Shown: positions 38,779 to 46,373, numbered from the stretch's first letter. The stretch is 49,350 bases of DNA from Nitrospira sp. SB0677_bin_15 (GCA_009842645.1 VYFB01000155.1:1-49350), one strand, 5' to 3'. Notes: generated by a model from the sequence alone, not told the origin. Program-made: numbers and translations.

Positions 38779-39735
38779 TCAAAGCGCATCGTATGGACCC
38801 AGAAAACGTTCCCCGTCGAAGTGGATTAAGTGCGACGGTGCATCGGCAACCCATACCTCGGTTTCCCACGCAATCTCGCCAAGGTATCGGGCCATAACGG
38901 CTCGATTCGGGAAGGCGGTCACATAGACCAACCCGGCCTTTGCCCCCACAAACAATTGGGCCAATTCAGAGTGTCTCTTGCCGTCAACGGGTCCGTGACT
39001 GGTAACCGCTTCTACCAAAACAAGCCAGTTACGATCAGCATAATAGAAAACTACATCCGGCATCTTCCCATGTGAATACACGTTTATGCCGAGTTCAGCG
39101 AGCAGAGGCGCGTCAAAGTATCCCCATTTGTCACCTGTGTCTCCGGCATAGATCAGTATGCTACCGGGTGTAAACCGAGGCCCGAAGTCTTCAATAATCA
39201 AACGTATCAGTTCACTGTGTTCACCAGGGCTGAGGGTTATCTTCTTGCTCTTGGCAATTTGCACGGGAATTCGGTTTTGTCGGCGCTCTTTGGCATACTT
39301 GGCAGCCAGCGTCTTACGACGGGAGAGATAGTTTGCCAGCTTATCGTTCCACGCCTTGGTGCCGAAGTTGCGAAGCAGTTCCAGAGTGACCGGTTCGATT
39401 TGATAGACTGCTCTTGGGCTGTTAACGGGTCTGTCGGGTGCGTCAGGGTTGTAGATGGCAATTCCAGCATCTACGAATTGATGGATGGTCTGTCGGCGAA
39501 AAGTTTCTCGTGTGTTCGGGGCATAGTCTTTCTTGTAGTGCTCCCTCGCCCAATCCATGATCGGTGTAATGCCCATAAGAGGATTTTCCGCTCGCGCCCA
39601 TTTCCTGCGAGGCGTTAGATTCAGCAATGCAAGCAAGCATAGGGCGGAACGTGTATTCTGTTGGGCGCGGGGCAACCCAAGTGCAATGAGAATTTGGTTG
39701 GCTTCGGTGATGCGTTTATTGGACACATTCGTCAT
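38779..39735 (-). CDS. Type II restriction endonuclease, BsuBI/PstI family
   Basis: 318 aa. The N-terminal 140 residues are a helical, winged-helix-like specificity region (NKRITEANQILIALGLPRAQ). The C-terminal part contains the PD-(D/E)xK-like core MPDVVFYYADRNWLVLVEAV followed by TSHGPVDGKRHSEL. These match what I know of BsuBI/PstI enzymes, which cut CTGCAG; the specificity here is inferred. Its ATG overlaps the methyltransferase stop (ATGA), so host protection is made first. Confidence 0.85.
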   Translation of the reverse strand: MTNVSNKRITEANQILIALGLPRAQQNTRSALCLLALLNLTPRRKWARAENPLMGITPIMDWAREHYKKDYAPNTRETFRRQTIHQFVDAGIAIYNPDAPDRPVNSPRAVYQIEPVTLELLRNFGTKAWNDKLANYLSRRKTLAAKYAKERRQNRIPVQIAKSKKITLSPGEHSELIRLIIEDFGPRFTPGSILIYAGDTGDKWGYFDAPLLAELGINVYSHGKMPDVVFYYADRNWLVLVEAVTSHGPVDGKRHSELAQLFVGAKAGLVYVTAFPNRAVMARYLGEIAWETEVWVADAPSHLIHFDGERFLGPYDAL

Positions 39736-41186
39736 GAGCCCAGACTCTCCAGTTGCTCCGCGGTCAGGGACTGAATCTGTTCATGACTGCGCATAGCCCT
39801 CTCGCCTAAGGCAATGAGGCTTTTCTTGTTCGGGTACTTTATGAGCCGGAGATCGGTTGCGTTGACTTGAGTATGGCCGTTGAAACGTCGAAAGTTTTCA
39901 TCAACCGCTGTTGTGTTGAGGAATGCCGCCAATCCGTATGCCAACGCTTCCGTCAAGCCATGCTTCTCCTCATGAAACACGTTCAGGTGGTTTTCAAAAC
40001 CCAACGCTTTGGTATTGGGAAAACTCTCAGGCGTTACGACACTCGCTACGATACGGCGTTTTTCCTCCTTGGAGGAAAGGCGGCGGACCACGCAATAAAA
40101 CCCATTGGGGTAAAGCCATTTTTCCGTCTGAGCATTGCGGCATATCGCATTGGGTTTTTTTAATTCAGGATTCGGCCAATCCGTCGTTTGCTCTTTAAAG
40201 TGGCCGGGATAGAGCAAGGGGACCGTGTCCGCGTCAGGCATGTCACGTAGGTGTTCCTTCAATCGAAAATCGACAACGGGACCGGTTGACACCTTGATAC
40301 CTATATCGTCCAGGGTGAAGCGGATTACCCTCGACCGTTCGATGGCGTTAAATTCCGGTGATGTCGGCACGTGTATGAATCGTTCGGGGTCTCCGGGAAA
40401 CACGATGCGATCGAAGGAGTACCCATTCGTCTCCATATCAGTGAAGCTGGCATCGATCGAGGTTGTCACCGTTACGTTGCCTTGGCGGGCTCCACGCTCC
40501 AACGCGATGATGACGTTCTCTTGCAACACGTCATCATCTTTAAAAGCCTTGGTTCTTGAGGCGAACAGATGTATCCGCAGAATCGCTGCACGTTCCAGAA
40601 CATATTCACGGAAGGGACGGTAGTACGGCCCATTACAGAAACTGCGCGGTACGATTGCGACAAGTTGGCCGTGATCCTCCAGCAAAGATAAAGACAAGGC
40701 CACAAATGCTGAATACAGATTGACCGTTTCAATGCCGACTCTCCGCAATGCCGAACGATAGAGAGAATTGCTGCGTATTTTCTTGTAGGGAGGGTTCAGA
40801 ATCGCGTGGGTATATCTTGGAAGGGCCTTGACAAATAAGTCGCCAGAGAGCGAATTGACCGCAGCATGGACAAAATCGTCACCCCGAACGTTTGACACGA
40901 CGTTTTGGATCCCTCCGTATTTTTCCAGCGATCGGATTAAATAGGGGTGCAAAGACTTGTCGATCTCAAAGGCATCGACTTCGACACGCCGAAAATCGAG
41001 GCCACTAGGAGCCTGCCTTTCTAAAAAGGCTGCGGTAAGAGAACCAATTCCGGCCCCGGCATCAAGCAGGCGACAATTGTCCTCGGATTTTCGAGTAAAC
41101 AACCCTGCCATAAATCGCGCGATTTCCGCAGGTGTGAAAAACTGCCCATACTGTGACTTCTTCTTTGGGTCAATCGTCTTTGTCAC
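39732..41186 (-). CDS. N6-adenine DNA methyltransferase of the PstI/BsuBI type
   Basis: 484 aa. Motif X-like QYGQFFTPAEIARFMAGLF near residue 13, motif I LLDAGAGIGSLTAAF near residue 40, and the catalytic motif IV NPPY near residue 133. The C-terminal half is the target-recognition region. GTG at 41186 with AAGG six bases before it is the start. Together with the coupled endonuclease it forms a complete type II system. CTGCAG occurs in the window at 3858, 17774 and 18913, consistent with protection by methylation if that is the site. Confidence 0.9.
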   Translation of the reverse strand: MTKTIDPKKKSQYGQFFTPAEIARFMAGLFTRKSEDNCRLLDAGAGIGSLTAAFLERQAPSGLDFRRVEVDAFEIDKSLHPYLIRSLEKYGGIQNVVSNVRGDDFVHAAVNSLSGDLFVKALPRYTHAILNPPYKKIRSNSLYRSALRRVGIETVNLYSAFVALSLSLLEDHGQLVAIVPRSFCNGPYYRPFREYVLERAAILRIHLFASRTKAFKDDDVLQENVIIALERGARQGNVTVTTSIDASFTDMETNGYSFDRIVFPGDPERFIHVPTSPEFNAIERSRVIRFTLDDIGIKVSTGPVVDFRLKEHLRDMPDADTVPLLYPGHFKEQTTDWPNPELKKPNAICRNAQTEKWLYPNGFYCVVRRLSSKEEKRRIVASVVTPESFPNTKALGFENHLNVFHEEKHGLTEALAYGLAAFLNTTAVDENFRRFNGHTQVNATDLRLIKYPNKKSLIALGERAMRSHEQIQSLTAEQLESLGS

Positions 41187-41241
41187 GGTCAGCCTTGATG
41201 GTTAGTTTCTGCGAGCGCGGGAGCACCTTTTATTTGGGATT

Positions 41242-41378
41242 TATCCGGAATAGTTGATAATGAGCGTTCTTCATAGAAAAACCCGCGATTTGTAGCTGCC
41301 GCATCTTACGCGGCTCGGAAGACGGCGGGATAAAATCCCGCAGCTACAATGAGGAAGGGCTGTCAACTATTCTGGATA
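41242..41378. repeat. Palindromic element with outer TATCCGGAATAGTTGA ends
   Basis: Left end TATCCGGAATAGTTGA (41242-41257) and right end TCAACTATTCTGGATA (41363-41378) are inverted repeats with one mismatch. They enclose a second palindrome TTGTAGCTGCCGC...CCCGCAGCTACAA (about 41291-41350), a relative of 15971-16030. It lies upstream of the methyltransferase gene; the rest of the gap 41187-41390 holds nothing else recognised. Confidence 0.65.
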
Positions 41379-41390
41379 GTTCCCTTTTAT

Positions 41391-41600
41391 CTATGGAGAT
41401 GCGTCTTCGTCTTCATCCGGGAAGATTTTCGAATTCCAGAACGAATCGATAACGTCCTAGGGTGTCTCGTCGAAGTCCGGAGCGATCCAGATCTGTCCCT
41501 CAAGCCCGCCAAGTTTGCGCTTGGCGCCGGGCTTTTTCAACTTGGAGGTATACGGATTTTTGCGGGATTTGAGTTTGGACAAATCATATTCCGGTTTCAT
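41391..41600 (-). pseudogene. Hybrid antitoxin remnant with internal nonsense codon
   Basis: From ATG 41600 the frame reads MKPEYDLSKLKSRKNPY, the start of BrnA/CopG-like antitoxins, then KLGGLEGQIWIAPDFDETP, the C-terminal toxin-binding style of Phd/VapB antitoxins, and stops at TAG 41457-41459 after 47 aa. Beyond the stop the same frame continues DVIDSFWNSKIFPDEDEDASP to a second stop at 41391. So two antitoxin pieces appear joined and a Glu-type codon has become TAG. It has no toxin partner next to it. Confidence 0.5.
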
Positions 41601-41617
41601 CGAAAATCACCTTGGTG

Positions 41618-41857
41618 TTACAACCAGTTGCGTACTTGTAATTCCTTGAACGCCCGGAAATCGGTTGGGTTCGACGTAATGAGAATCAGCTCGTTCACGT
41701 GCGCAATTGCTGCGATCTGCCCGTCGATGAACGGCGGCGTCTTTCCGGCAGCCTCCAACTGTGCGCGTTCGAGCGCGTGCCAATCTGCGGCTTCCTGGTC
41801 GTAGTCAAGCACGGGAAAACTCGCCAGGACCACGTCTTCGATATAGCGTTCGATCAC
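41618..41857 (-). pseudogene. C-terminal half of a PIN-domain toxin
   Basis: 79 residues from GTG 41857: VIERYIEDVVLASFPVLDYD, then PPFIDGQIAAIAHVNELILI and the terminal TSNPTDF. These are the second half of a VapC/FitB-type PIN fold. The first strand with the leading catalytic Asp and the helix with the Glu are missing. Its 5' end is fused out of frame to the antitoxin at 41805-42122, whose last 15 or so codons are toxin DNA read in the wrong frame. Confidence 0.65.
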
Positions 41858-42122
41858 GTCCTTGCATATCCGCGCGAACTTCTGAGAATAACTGGTCGGG
41901 ATCGAGATTAAGCTTCGCTAGGCCGACGCGTTCCGCAAATGTTCGATAGGCTTCGGTAAAACCGCAATGATTGGAAGCCAGTTGCTCAAAGCGGCGACGG
42001 CTGATCAGCATTGCAACCGGCTCACCGCGTCGCGTCAACTCCACGGCTTTGCCCCGTTCCGTTTCACGAACCAGTCTCGATAAATTCCGGCGGGCTTGGG
42101 TAATGGAATATCGTTCAGTCAC
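41805..42122 (-). CDS. Phd/YefM-type antitoxin with altered C-terminus
   Basis: 105 aa from GTG 42122 (an ATG at 42206 extends it by 28 residues). TERYSITQARRNLSRLVRET and GKAVELTRRGEPVAMLISRR are the classic Phd/YefM DNA-binding and dimer segments. After MQGRD the product ends RTLYRRRGPGEFSRA, derived from the adjacent toxin remnant. It stands head-to-head with the antitoxin at 42261, with about 140 bp of shared promoter DNA. Confidence 0.7.
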   Translation of the reverse strand: MTERYSITQARRNLSRLVRETERGKAVELTRRGEPVAMLISRRRFEQLASNHCGFTEAYRTFAERVGLAKLNLDPDQLFSEVRADMQGRDRTLYRRRGPGEFSRA

Positions 42123-42205
42123 GGTTTGCCGATAATGTTCATTAGGAAGTCCATCTTTATGGAATACCGTATGACAATGCAACACTACCTGACGCATATT
42201 AGGCA

Positions 42206-42235
42206 TTGTGACTATGGTCGTGACTATAGTATCAT
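42206..42235 (+). promoter_or_regulatory. Promoter and likely operator of the plus-strand toxin-antitoxin pair
   Basis: TTGTGA (42206-42211) and TATCAT (42230-42235) are 18 bp apart. Between them TGACTAT occurs twice, and ACTAT/ATAGT form an inverted pair, a plausible autoregulatory site. Confidence 0.45.
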
Positions 42236-42260
42236 AGCAACGTTTTCAACAACAAACAGG

Positions 42261-42551
42261 ATGGGGTTTAAGAAGATGGGTAACGAAAAAGTAGTCGGCG
42301 CCCGGACGATCAAGGCATCCGAGTTCAAGGCGAAGTGTCTGAAGCTCATGGACGAGGTGGCAGACAGTGGTGCCGAGATCGTCATTACCAAGAACGGCCA
42401 TCCAGTGTCACGACTTGTGCCGTATCGCGAGAAGCCGAAGAGTCTGTTTGGCATTGACAAGGGAAGATTCAAGATACTTGGCGACATTATTGACCCTCTG
42501 GATGTGGAGTGGGAAGCCAACACCGACAGGACAGGGGACGGTGACGAGTGA
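42261..42551 (+). CDS. Phd/YefM-type antitoxin
   Basis: 96 aa from ATG 42261 (ATG 42276 is the alternative). The core IKASEFKAKCLKLMDEVADS and EIVITKNGHPVSRLVPY are the Phd/YefM fold; the acidic C-terminus (DPLDVEWEANTDRTGDGDE) should neutralise the toxin. The stop overlaps the toxin start (GTGA). This pair is intact. Confidence 0.88.
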   Translation: MGFKKMGNEKVVGARTIKASEFKAKCLKLMDEVADSGAEIVITKNGHPVSRLVPYREKPKSLFGIDKGRFKILGDIIDPLDVEWEANTDRTGDGDE

Positions 42552-42946
42552 TTCTTCTCGATACGCACGTCGTGTTGTGGCTGAGAGGGGGTGAGGCGCG
42601 ATTGGGTCCCAGGGCTCGACGCGAGATCGACCGGGCATGGCAGTTGGGTCAAGTTGGTGTCTCTGCGATCTCGTTCTGGGAAATAGCGATGCTCAAGGAC
42701 CGGGGACGGATCAAGTTTTCTGAAGACGTCGGCCTGTGGCGTCGTGAACAACTGGAACAGGGTATGATTGAAATTGCCGTTGATGGAGCGATCGGAATTC
42801 GCGCGATCAGCCTTGCCGATTTCCATGCCGATCCGGCCGACCGTCTGATTGTTGCAACCGCGTTGGATGGCCACCGTCTCGTGACCGCCGACGAACGCAT
42901 ACTCAGTTGGGCAGGCCGGCTGAGTCGGCTACGAGCCACGGAATGA
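42548..42946 (+). CDS. vapC: PIN-domain toxin (VapC-like)
   Basis: 132-aa PIN ribonuclease with complete acidic residues: Asp5 (MILLDTHVVLWL), Glu45 (ISFWEIAML), Asp98 (DPADRLIVATA) and Asp115. Translationally coupled to the antitoxin by GTGA. The 128 bp after it (42947-43074) contain no recognisable gene before the convergent vapC at 43075. Confidence 0.92.
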   Translation: MILLDTHVVLWLRGGEARLGPRARREIDRAWQLGQVGVSAISFWEIAMLKDRGRIKFSEDVGLWRREQLEQGMIEIAVDGAIGIRAISLADFHADPADRLIVATALDGHRLVTADERILSWAGRLSRLRATE

Positions 42947-43074
42947 AGACGTGCGCCCAAGCAGGCTCTCTGGCCCGAAGTCCTCTTCGTTACAGGTATA
43001 ACCCGACTCTCAGCCGCGTTGCCGTCCCAGATATTCGGCCGTGGTCTGCTGGACAGGGGCATTTTCGGTGTAAC

Positions 43075-43446
43075 TCATGCTTGCACCTGATAAGCGAAGT
43101 TCATTTTCTTTGCCGCTGCTTTGAGCCGGCTGTCTTGTGTCCATAGTTGAGTCGGTGGGGCTAAAAGCGTTGCAGTCAGCAGGTGGACGTCAATATAACC
43201 AAGGCCCAGTCCCATTAATTGATGACGTTCGATACAATACAACGCTTCGGATTCATCTGCCTTGGGAAGAGCGGGCAAATCCTTCAGCCGCGCCAGGACT
43301 TCATCGCGGTGAGCAAGAGTCCCGCAGGCTATCTCCCCAATAACAAAGGGATGGATAAGCACTTGGTTGTTATTGAGCAAGTGCGCCAAGGCACGGTTCC
43401 CCTTGCGCAGATGCTCAATCCACACCGAGGTGTCAATCAGAATCAT
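43075..43446 (-). CDS. vapC: PIN-domain toxin (VapC-like)
   Basis: 123-aa intact PIN toxin: Asp5 (MILIDTSVWIEHL), Glu38 (FVIGEIACGTL), Asp86 (LGYIDVHLL) and Asp105. The start lies 14 nt inside the end of the antitoxin gene. Convergent with the other intact pair at 42261-42946. Confidence 0.92.
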   Translation of the reverse strand: MILIDTSVWIEHLRKGNRALAHLLNNNQVLIHPFVIGEIACGTLAHRDEVLARLKDLPALPKADESEALYCIERHQLMGLGLGYIDVHLLTATLLAPPTQLWTQDSRLKAAAKKMNFAYQVQA

Positions 43447-43636
43447 CGATCAAACGGCGTCGAGGAACGAATTGGAGACCGGGTTGACTGCCGCCCAGCT
43501 TGGCAAGTCGTCTCGCGCTTTCCCGCTCCACCAACGCCTTCAGTGCTTCCCGAATCAGTGCCGGTTTCGTCGTGATACTGGTAACTTCCTGAGCCCGCGC
43601 TAACAAGGTATCATCTATATTCAAGGTTGTTCTCAT
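43433..43636 (-). CDS. vapB: VapB-type antitoxin
   Basis: 67 aa starting MRTTLNIDDTLLARAQEVTS, a VapB ribbon-helix-helix N-terminus, with ALIREALKALVERESARRLA as the dimer helix and a C-terminal toxin-binding arm. GGAG abuts the ATG and is too close to act normally. A perfect 12-bp palindrome lies 57 bp upstream. Confidence 0.88.
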   Translation of the reverse strand: MRTTLNIDDTLLARAQEVTSITTKPALIREALKALVERESARRLAKLGGSQPGLQFVPRRRLIDDSD

Positions 43637-43692
43637 CTCCGACCTTCCGTGGTTGATTAGATGGACGATAAAACTATCCACCTCAAATTTTA

Positions 43693-43704
43693 CATCAATT
43701 GATG
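43693..43704. promoter_or_regulatory. CATCAATTGATG palindrome, probable vapBC operator
   Basis: A perfect 12-bp palindrome sits between TTGATT and TAAAAT (16-bp spacing on the minus strand), which could serve as the promoter of vapB 43636. Confidence 0.4.
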
Positions 43705-43773
43705 ACAAAATCAACGCTTCTGGATGTTTTCATCTCGGAGACGGGTGTCTTCGGTGGAGGGATGGGTATTGTT

Positions 43774-44082
43774 TCACGATGGCTCGCACGTGGGGCGGCG
43801 CCATCGGAGACCTTCGAAGCGTGCGAAGTCACGATCGAGTGTGATCCATTCACAGCCGGACTCGATTGCCAGCGCAGCGAAATACGCGTCAGGTATCAGG
43901 TTGCCCATCGTTTCCGCATCCCGATACAGGCGAGTGAATATCTCCCAATGCCTGGGACCGGGGCTGATCGGAACACATTGGGGCTGACTCCGGATCACGT
44001 TTGTGAATTGCAGGGCTTCGTCCGGGGGACTCGGGCGGATGAACACGCGAGGATGGGTGACGATGCGGAGGAATCCGCTCAA
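43774..44082 (-). pseudogene. N-terminally truncated PIN-domain toxin
   Basis: 102 residues starting at a TTG: SGFLRIVTHPRVFIRPSPPD, then NLIPDAYFAALAIESG with Asp65 and TLDRDFARF with Asp83/85. This is the latter two-thirds of a VapC of the type that normally opens LPDVNVL. About 45 N-terminal residues, including the first catalytic Asp and Glu, are absent. The open frame abuts the antitoxin stop directly (TTGA), so an internal deletion removed the antitoxin tail and toxin head together. Confidence 0.65.
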
Positions 44083-44294
44083 CGCGAGGCCGAGTCGTTC
44101 AGGTCCACACCGGGCATAACTCCCGTTCCATGAAACAGGGGCAGGTTGATGGCTGGTCGCTCCGTTGCGCGACGTCGAGACAGGGATTCGCGGAGAGCGT
44201 CATGAATGAGCGCCGTCATGGTCTTACCGGTGTCCGCAGCAATCCCTTTTAACTCGGCGAACAGATGGTCATCAATGTGAATCGTTGTACGCAT
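44079..44294 (-). CDS. VapB-type antitoxin (toxin partner truncated)
   Basis: 71 aa from ATG 44294: MRTTIHIDDHLFAELKGIAA is the DNA-binding half, then PLFHGTGVMPGVDLNDSAS leads into the usual toxin-binding end. It stops at SASR, probably a few residues short of the ancestral end because of the deletion. The DNA-binding half is intact, so it may still bind its own or related promoters. The transcript appears leaderless. Confidence 0.75.
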   Translation of the reverse strand: MRTTIHIDDHLFAELKGIAADTGKTMTALIHDALRESLSRRRATERPAINLPLFHGTGVMPGVDLNDSASR

Positions 44295-44301
44295 GCATAA
44301 A

Positions 44302-44330
44302 AACATACATGGCAGGCATATCTATGTCAA
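44302..44330 (-). promoter_or_regulatory. Promoter of the 44294 antitoxin, leaderless
   Basis: TTGACA (44330-44325) and TATGTT (44307-44302) are exactly 17 bp apart, and the ATG at 44294 lies seven bases past the -10 box, at the expected start of transcription. Confidence 0.55.
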
Positions 44331-44401
44331 TGCTAAATCAGCCGTCATTGAGCCCCTGGACTAACCGCGACGTTTCACGTCACTCGAATCGGCAACGGCA
44401 C

Positions 44402-44728
44402 TCAGTCGGCTTGGGCGGGCCAGAACTTGTAGCGGATTTGAGGGAGCTGTTTGCCCTCGAAGTTGGGAATGTCGTACAGGCACCGGTCGATGGTGGCGAC
44501 TTCGTCCTCTGTGAACTCGAACACCTTCGACATCTTCCAGAATTTATCAAAGGTAAAGTAGTCCCCTTTTTCCGGTTTGTCAGCGATTGCCGCCTGCATT
44601 TGCTTAAAGCCTTCGGTATCCACGTTCGGGATCCGTCCGTTATTTTTGTCCACGCACCATTTCAGGACCTCGGCGACTCCATACATGGTGAGTTCGATTT
44701 TCACTTTTCCTGAGTTTGTTTCCGACAT
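44402..44728 (-). CDS. Hypothetical protein (108 aa)
   Basis: Soluble acidic-basic protein of unknown family. It opens with MSETNSGKVKIELTMYGVAE and contains KPEKGDYFTFDKFWKMSKVF near residue 51, then DEVATIDRCLYDIPNFEGKQ. One of the best ribosome sites in the window (GGAGGAGG) precedes the ATG, which suggests active translation. It follows the toxin-antitoxin cluster but has no toxin or antitoxin features. Confidence 0.75.
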   Translation of the reverse strand: MSETNSGKVKIELTMYGVAEVLKWCVDKNNGRIPNVDTEGFKQMQAAIADKPEKGDYFTFDKFWKMSKVFEFTEDEVATIDRCLYDIPNFEGKQLPQIRYKFWPAQAD

Positions 44729-44950
44729 CAGTAACCTCCTCCTTCCAAAGAAAGAATCTATAGCACATTCTTGTAAAACTCTTCCAGTCGTTTCATGGGA
44801 AAATTGCAGGATTCAGTGAAAATCCCGTGGCGGTCCCGCGGACGAATAACCTGGTTGTGTCACATGGCCAAAGCTCATATACTGCTCTATTCTCTGCGGA
44901 CGCGGTGACAACCATGCCGGAAACCGCACGATCCGAGAAGGGGTGGTGAA

Positions 44951-46117
44951 ATGATCGTTCCCCGCCTGATGGCAGGCAACATACTCCGGTTCTTCACGTT
45001 GTGCAGCATCCTGTTTCTGCCCGGGTGCTCGCCCAAAGATCCTTACGTGCCCCCGGATCTGCTCTATCTCTTTGCCAGTTATGACGTCGGGAAAAATCCG
45101 ACCGCCGTGAGAGCCGGGGACTTCAATGAGGATGGATTTTCTGACCTGGTGACCAGCAACATTTCGGCGAATACCCTGTCCCTCCTGCTCGGGAACGGGG
45201 ATGGAAGCTTCCAGGCGCAAGTCTCCATCCGGGTATGCAAGGAACCGCGGAACCTGACGGTCATGGACTTCAACGGCGACGCGCACGAGGACTTGGCGAT
45301 CGCCTGTTCCGGGAGCAATCAGGTTGCGATTTTTACGGGGCGGGGTGGTGGGACGTTCGAGAAAGACGGGCTGTACCCTGTCCACCGGACGCCGGTCTCC
45401 ATCGCCAGTGGGGATTTCAACAGTGACGGTCAGGTGGATTTGGTGGCGGCCCTGCGCAACGACAAGCTGCAACTGCTGTTCGGAAACGGGAACGGGAAAT
45501 TTCGAATCGGTCCGTTATACGAATATGGGGATACCCCTACCTCGGTGACCACCGCGGATTTCAACCAGGACGGACACGTGGATATGGCGGTGACCAACGG
45601 CGGACCGATGAGCAGTGCCGTCTCGATCTGGTTAGGCCAAGGCGACGGCACCTTTCTTTCGCCCACCGATTACCGGACGGGTAAGCGGCCCTTATCCGTC
45701 TCCTGCGCCGACTTCAACAACGACGGTGTGTTGGACCTTCTGGTAGTGAACGGGCAGATGAACACGATCACCGTCTTTTTGGGAAACGGCGACGGCACGT
45801 TTCAGGAGGGTATGGATTCAGGCGGCGACGCGGGTCCCAATGACGGCCTGGCCCGGGATTTCGATGGAGACGATATTCCCGATGCCGCGGTCGTGAACAT
45901 CCAATCGGGGAGTATTTCGGTGTTGTTCGGAAACGGCGACGGCACTTTTCATTATCCCCCGCGGCACTATCGCACGCCGCGCGGGCCGTTTGCCCTGACC
46001 ACGCTGATCGTGGCCAGGGACCGGGACGAAGAGCCCGGCTTGGCGGTTGCCAACAATGCAGAAAATAGTGTATCGATTTTCCTGCATCATGGGTTAAAAT
46101 TCAGGCAACAGAGCTAA
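44951..46117 (+). CDS. FG-GAP/VCBS-repeat lipoprotein
   Basis: 388 aa. A signal peptide ends in lipobox FLPGC, with Cys near residue 26, so it is probably anchored to a membrane facing the periplasm or surface. Six repeats of about 50 residues follow, each with a calcium-binding-like loop (GDFNEDGFSDL, GDFNSDGQVDL, ADFNQDGHVDM, ADFNNDGVLDL, RDFDGDDIPDA) and a closing LLGNGDGSF-type strand. Such repeats form a beta-propeller; adhesion or ligand binding is typical, but the partner is unknown. Confidence 0.88.
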   Translation: MIVPRLMAGNILRFFTLCSILFLPGCSPKDPYVPPDLLYLFASYDVGKNPTAVRAGDFNEDGFSDLVTSNISANTLSLLLGNGDGSFQAQVSIRVCKEPRNLTVMDFNGDAHEDLAIACSGSNQVAIFTGRGGGTFEKDGLYPVHRTPVSIASGDFNSDGQVDLVAALRNDKLQLLFGNGNGKFRIGPLYEYGDTPTSVTTADFNQDGHVDMAVTNGGPMSSAVSIWLGQGDGTFLSPTDYRTGKRPLSVSCADFNNDGVLDLLVVNGQMNTITVFLGNGDGTFQEGMDSGGDAGPNDGLARDFDGDDIPDAAVVNIQSGSISVLFGNGDGTFHYPPRHYRTPRGPFALTTLIVARDRDEEPGLAVANNAENSVSIFLHHGLKFRQQS

Positions 46118-46181
46118 GGAACCGGCCACCACCTGAACGGTGGCGGCATGGAAAGAACACGGCAGGACCAGGAAGCAAATC

Positions 46182-46364
46182 ATGAAATGTCTCAAGTGTC
46201 AGGGCCTGATGATGGTGGAGCGGCATTACACCACAATGACCAGACACCTCCACGCCAAGTGCTTCAATTGCGGATTCTGGTTCGACCTGGCGGACGTGCT
46301 CAGGTTCTTTTATCGCATCGTACAAAACGGCTATCGCGGAGCGAAAATCCGGGAAACGCTGTAA
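46182..46364 (+). CDS. Small zinc-ribbon protein
   Basis: 60 aa with two Cys pairs, MKCLKCQG at residues 2-8 and AKCFNCGFW near residue 26, spaced as in a zinc ribbon, followed by a basic helical tail. AGGAAG lies about seven bases before the ATG. Function unknown. It lies 64 bp after the FG-GAP gene on the same strand. Confidence 0.7.
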   Translation: MKCLKCQGLMMVERHYTTMTRHLHAKCFNCGFWFDLADVLRFFYRIVQNGYRGAKIRETL

Positions 46365-46373
46365 ACGTTCCGG

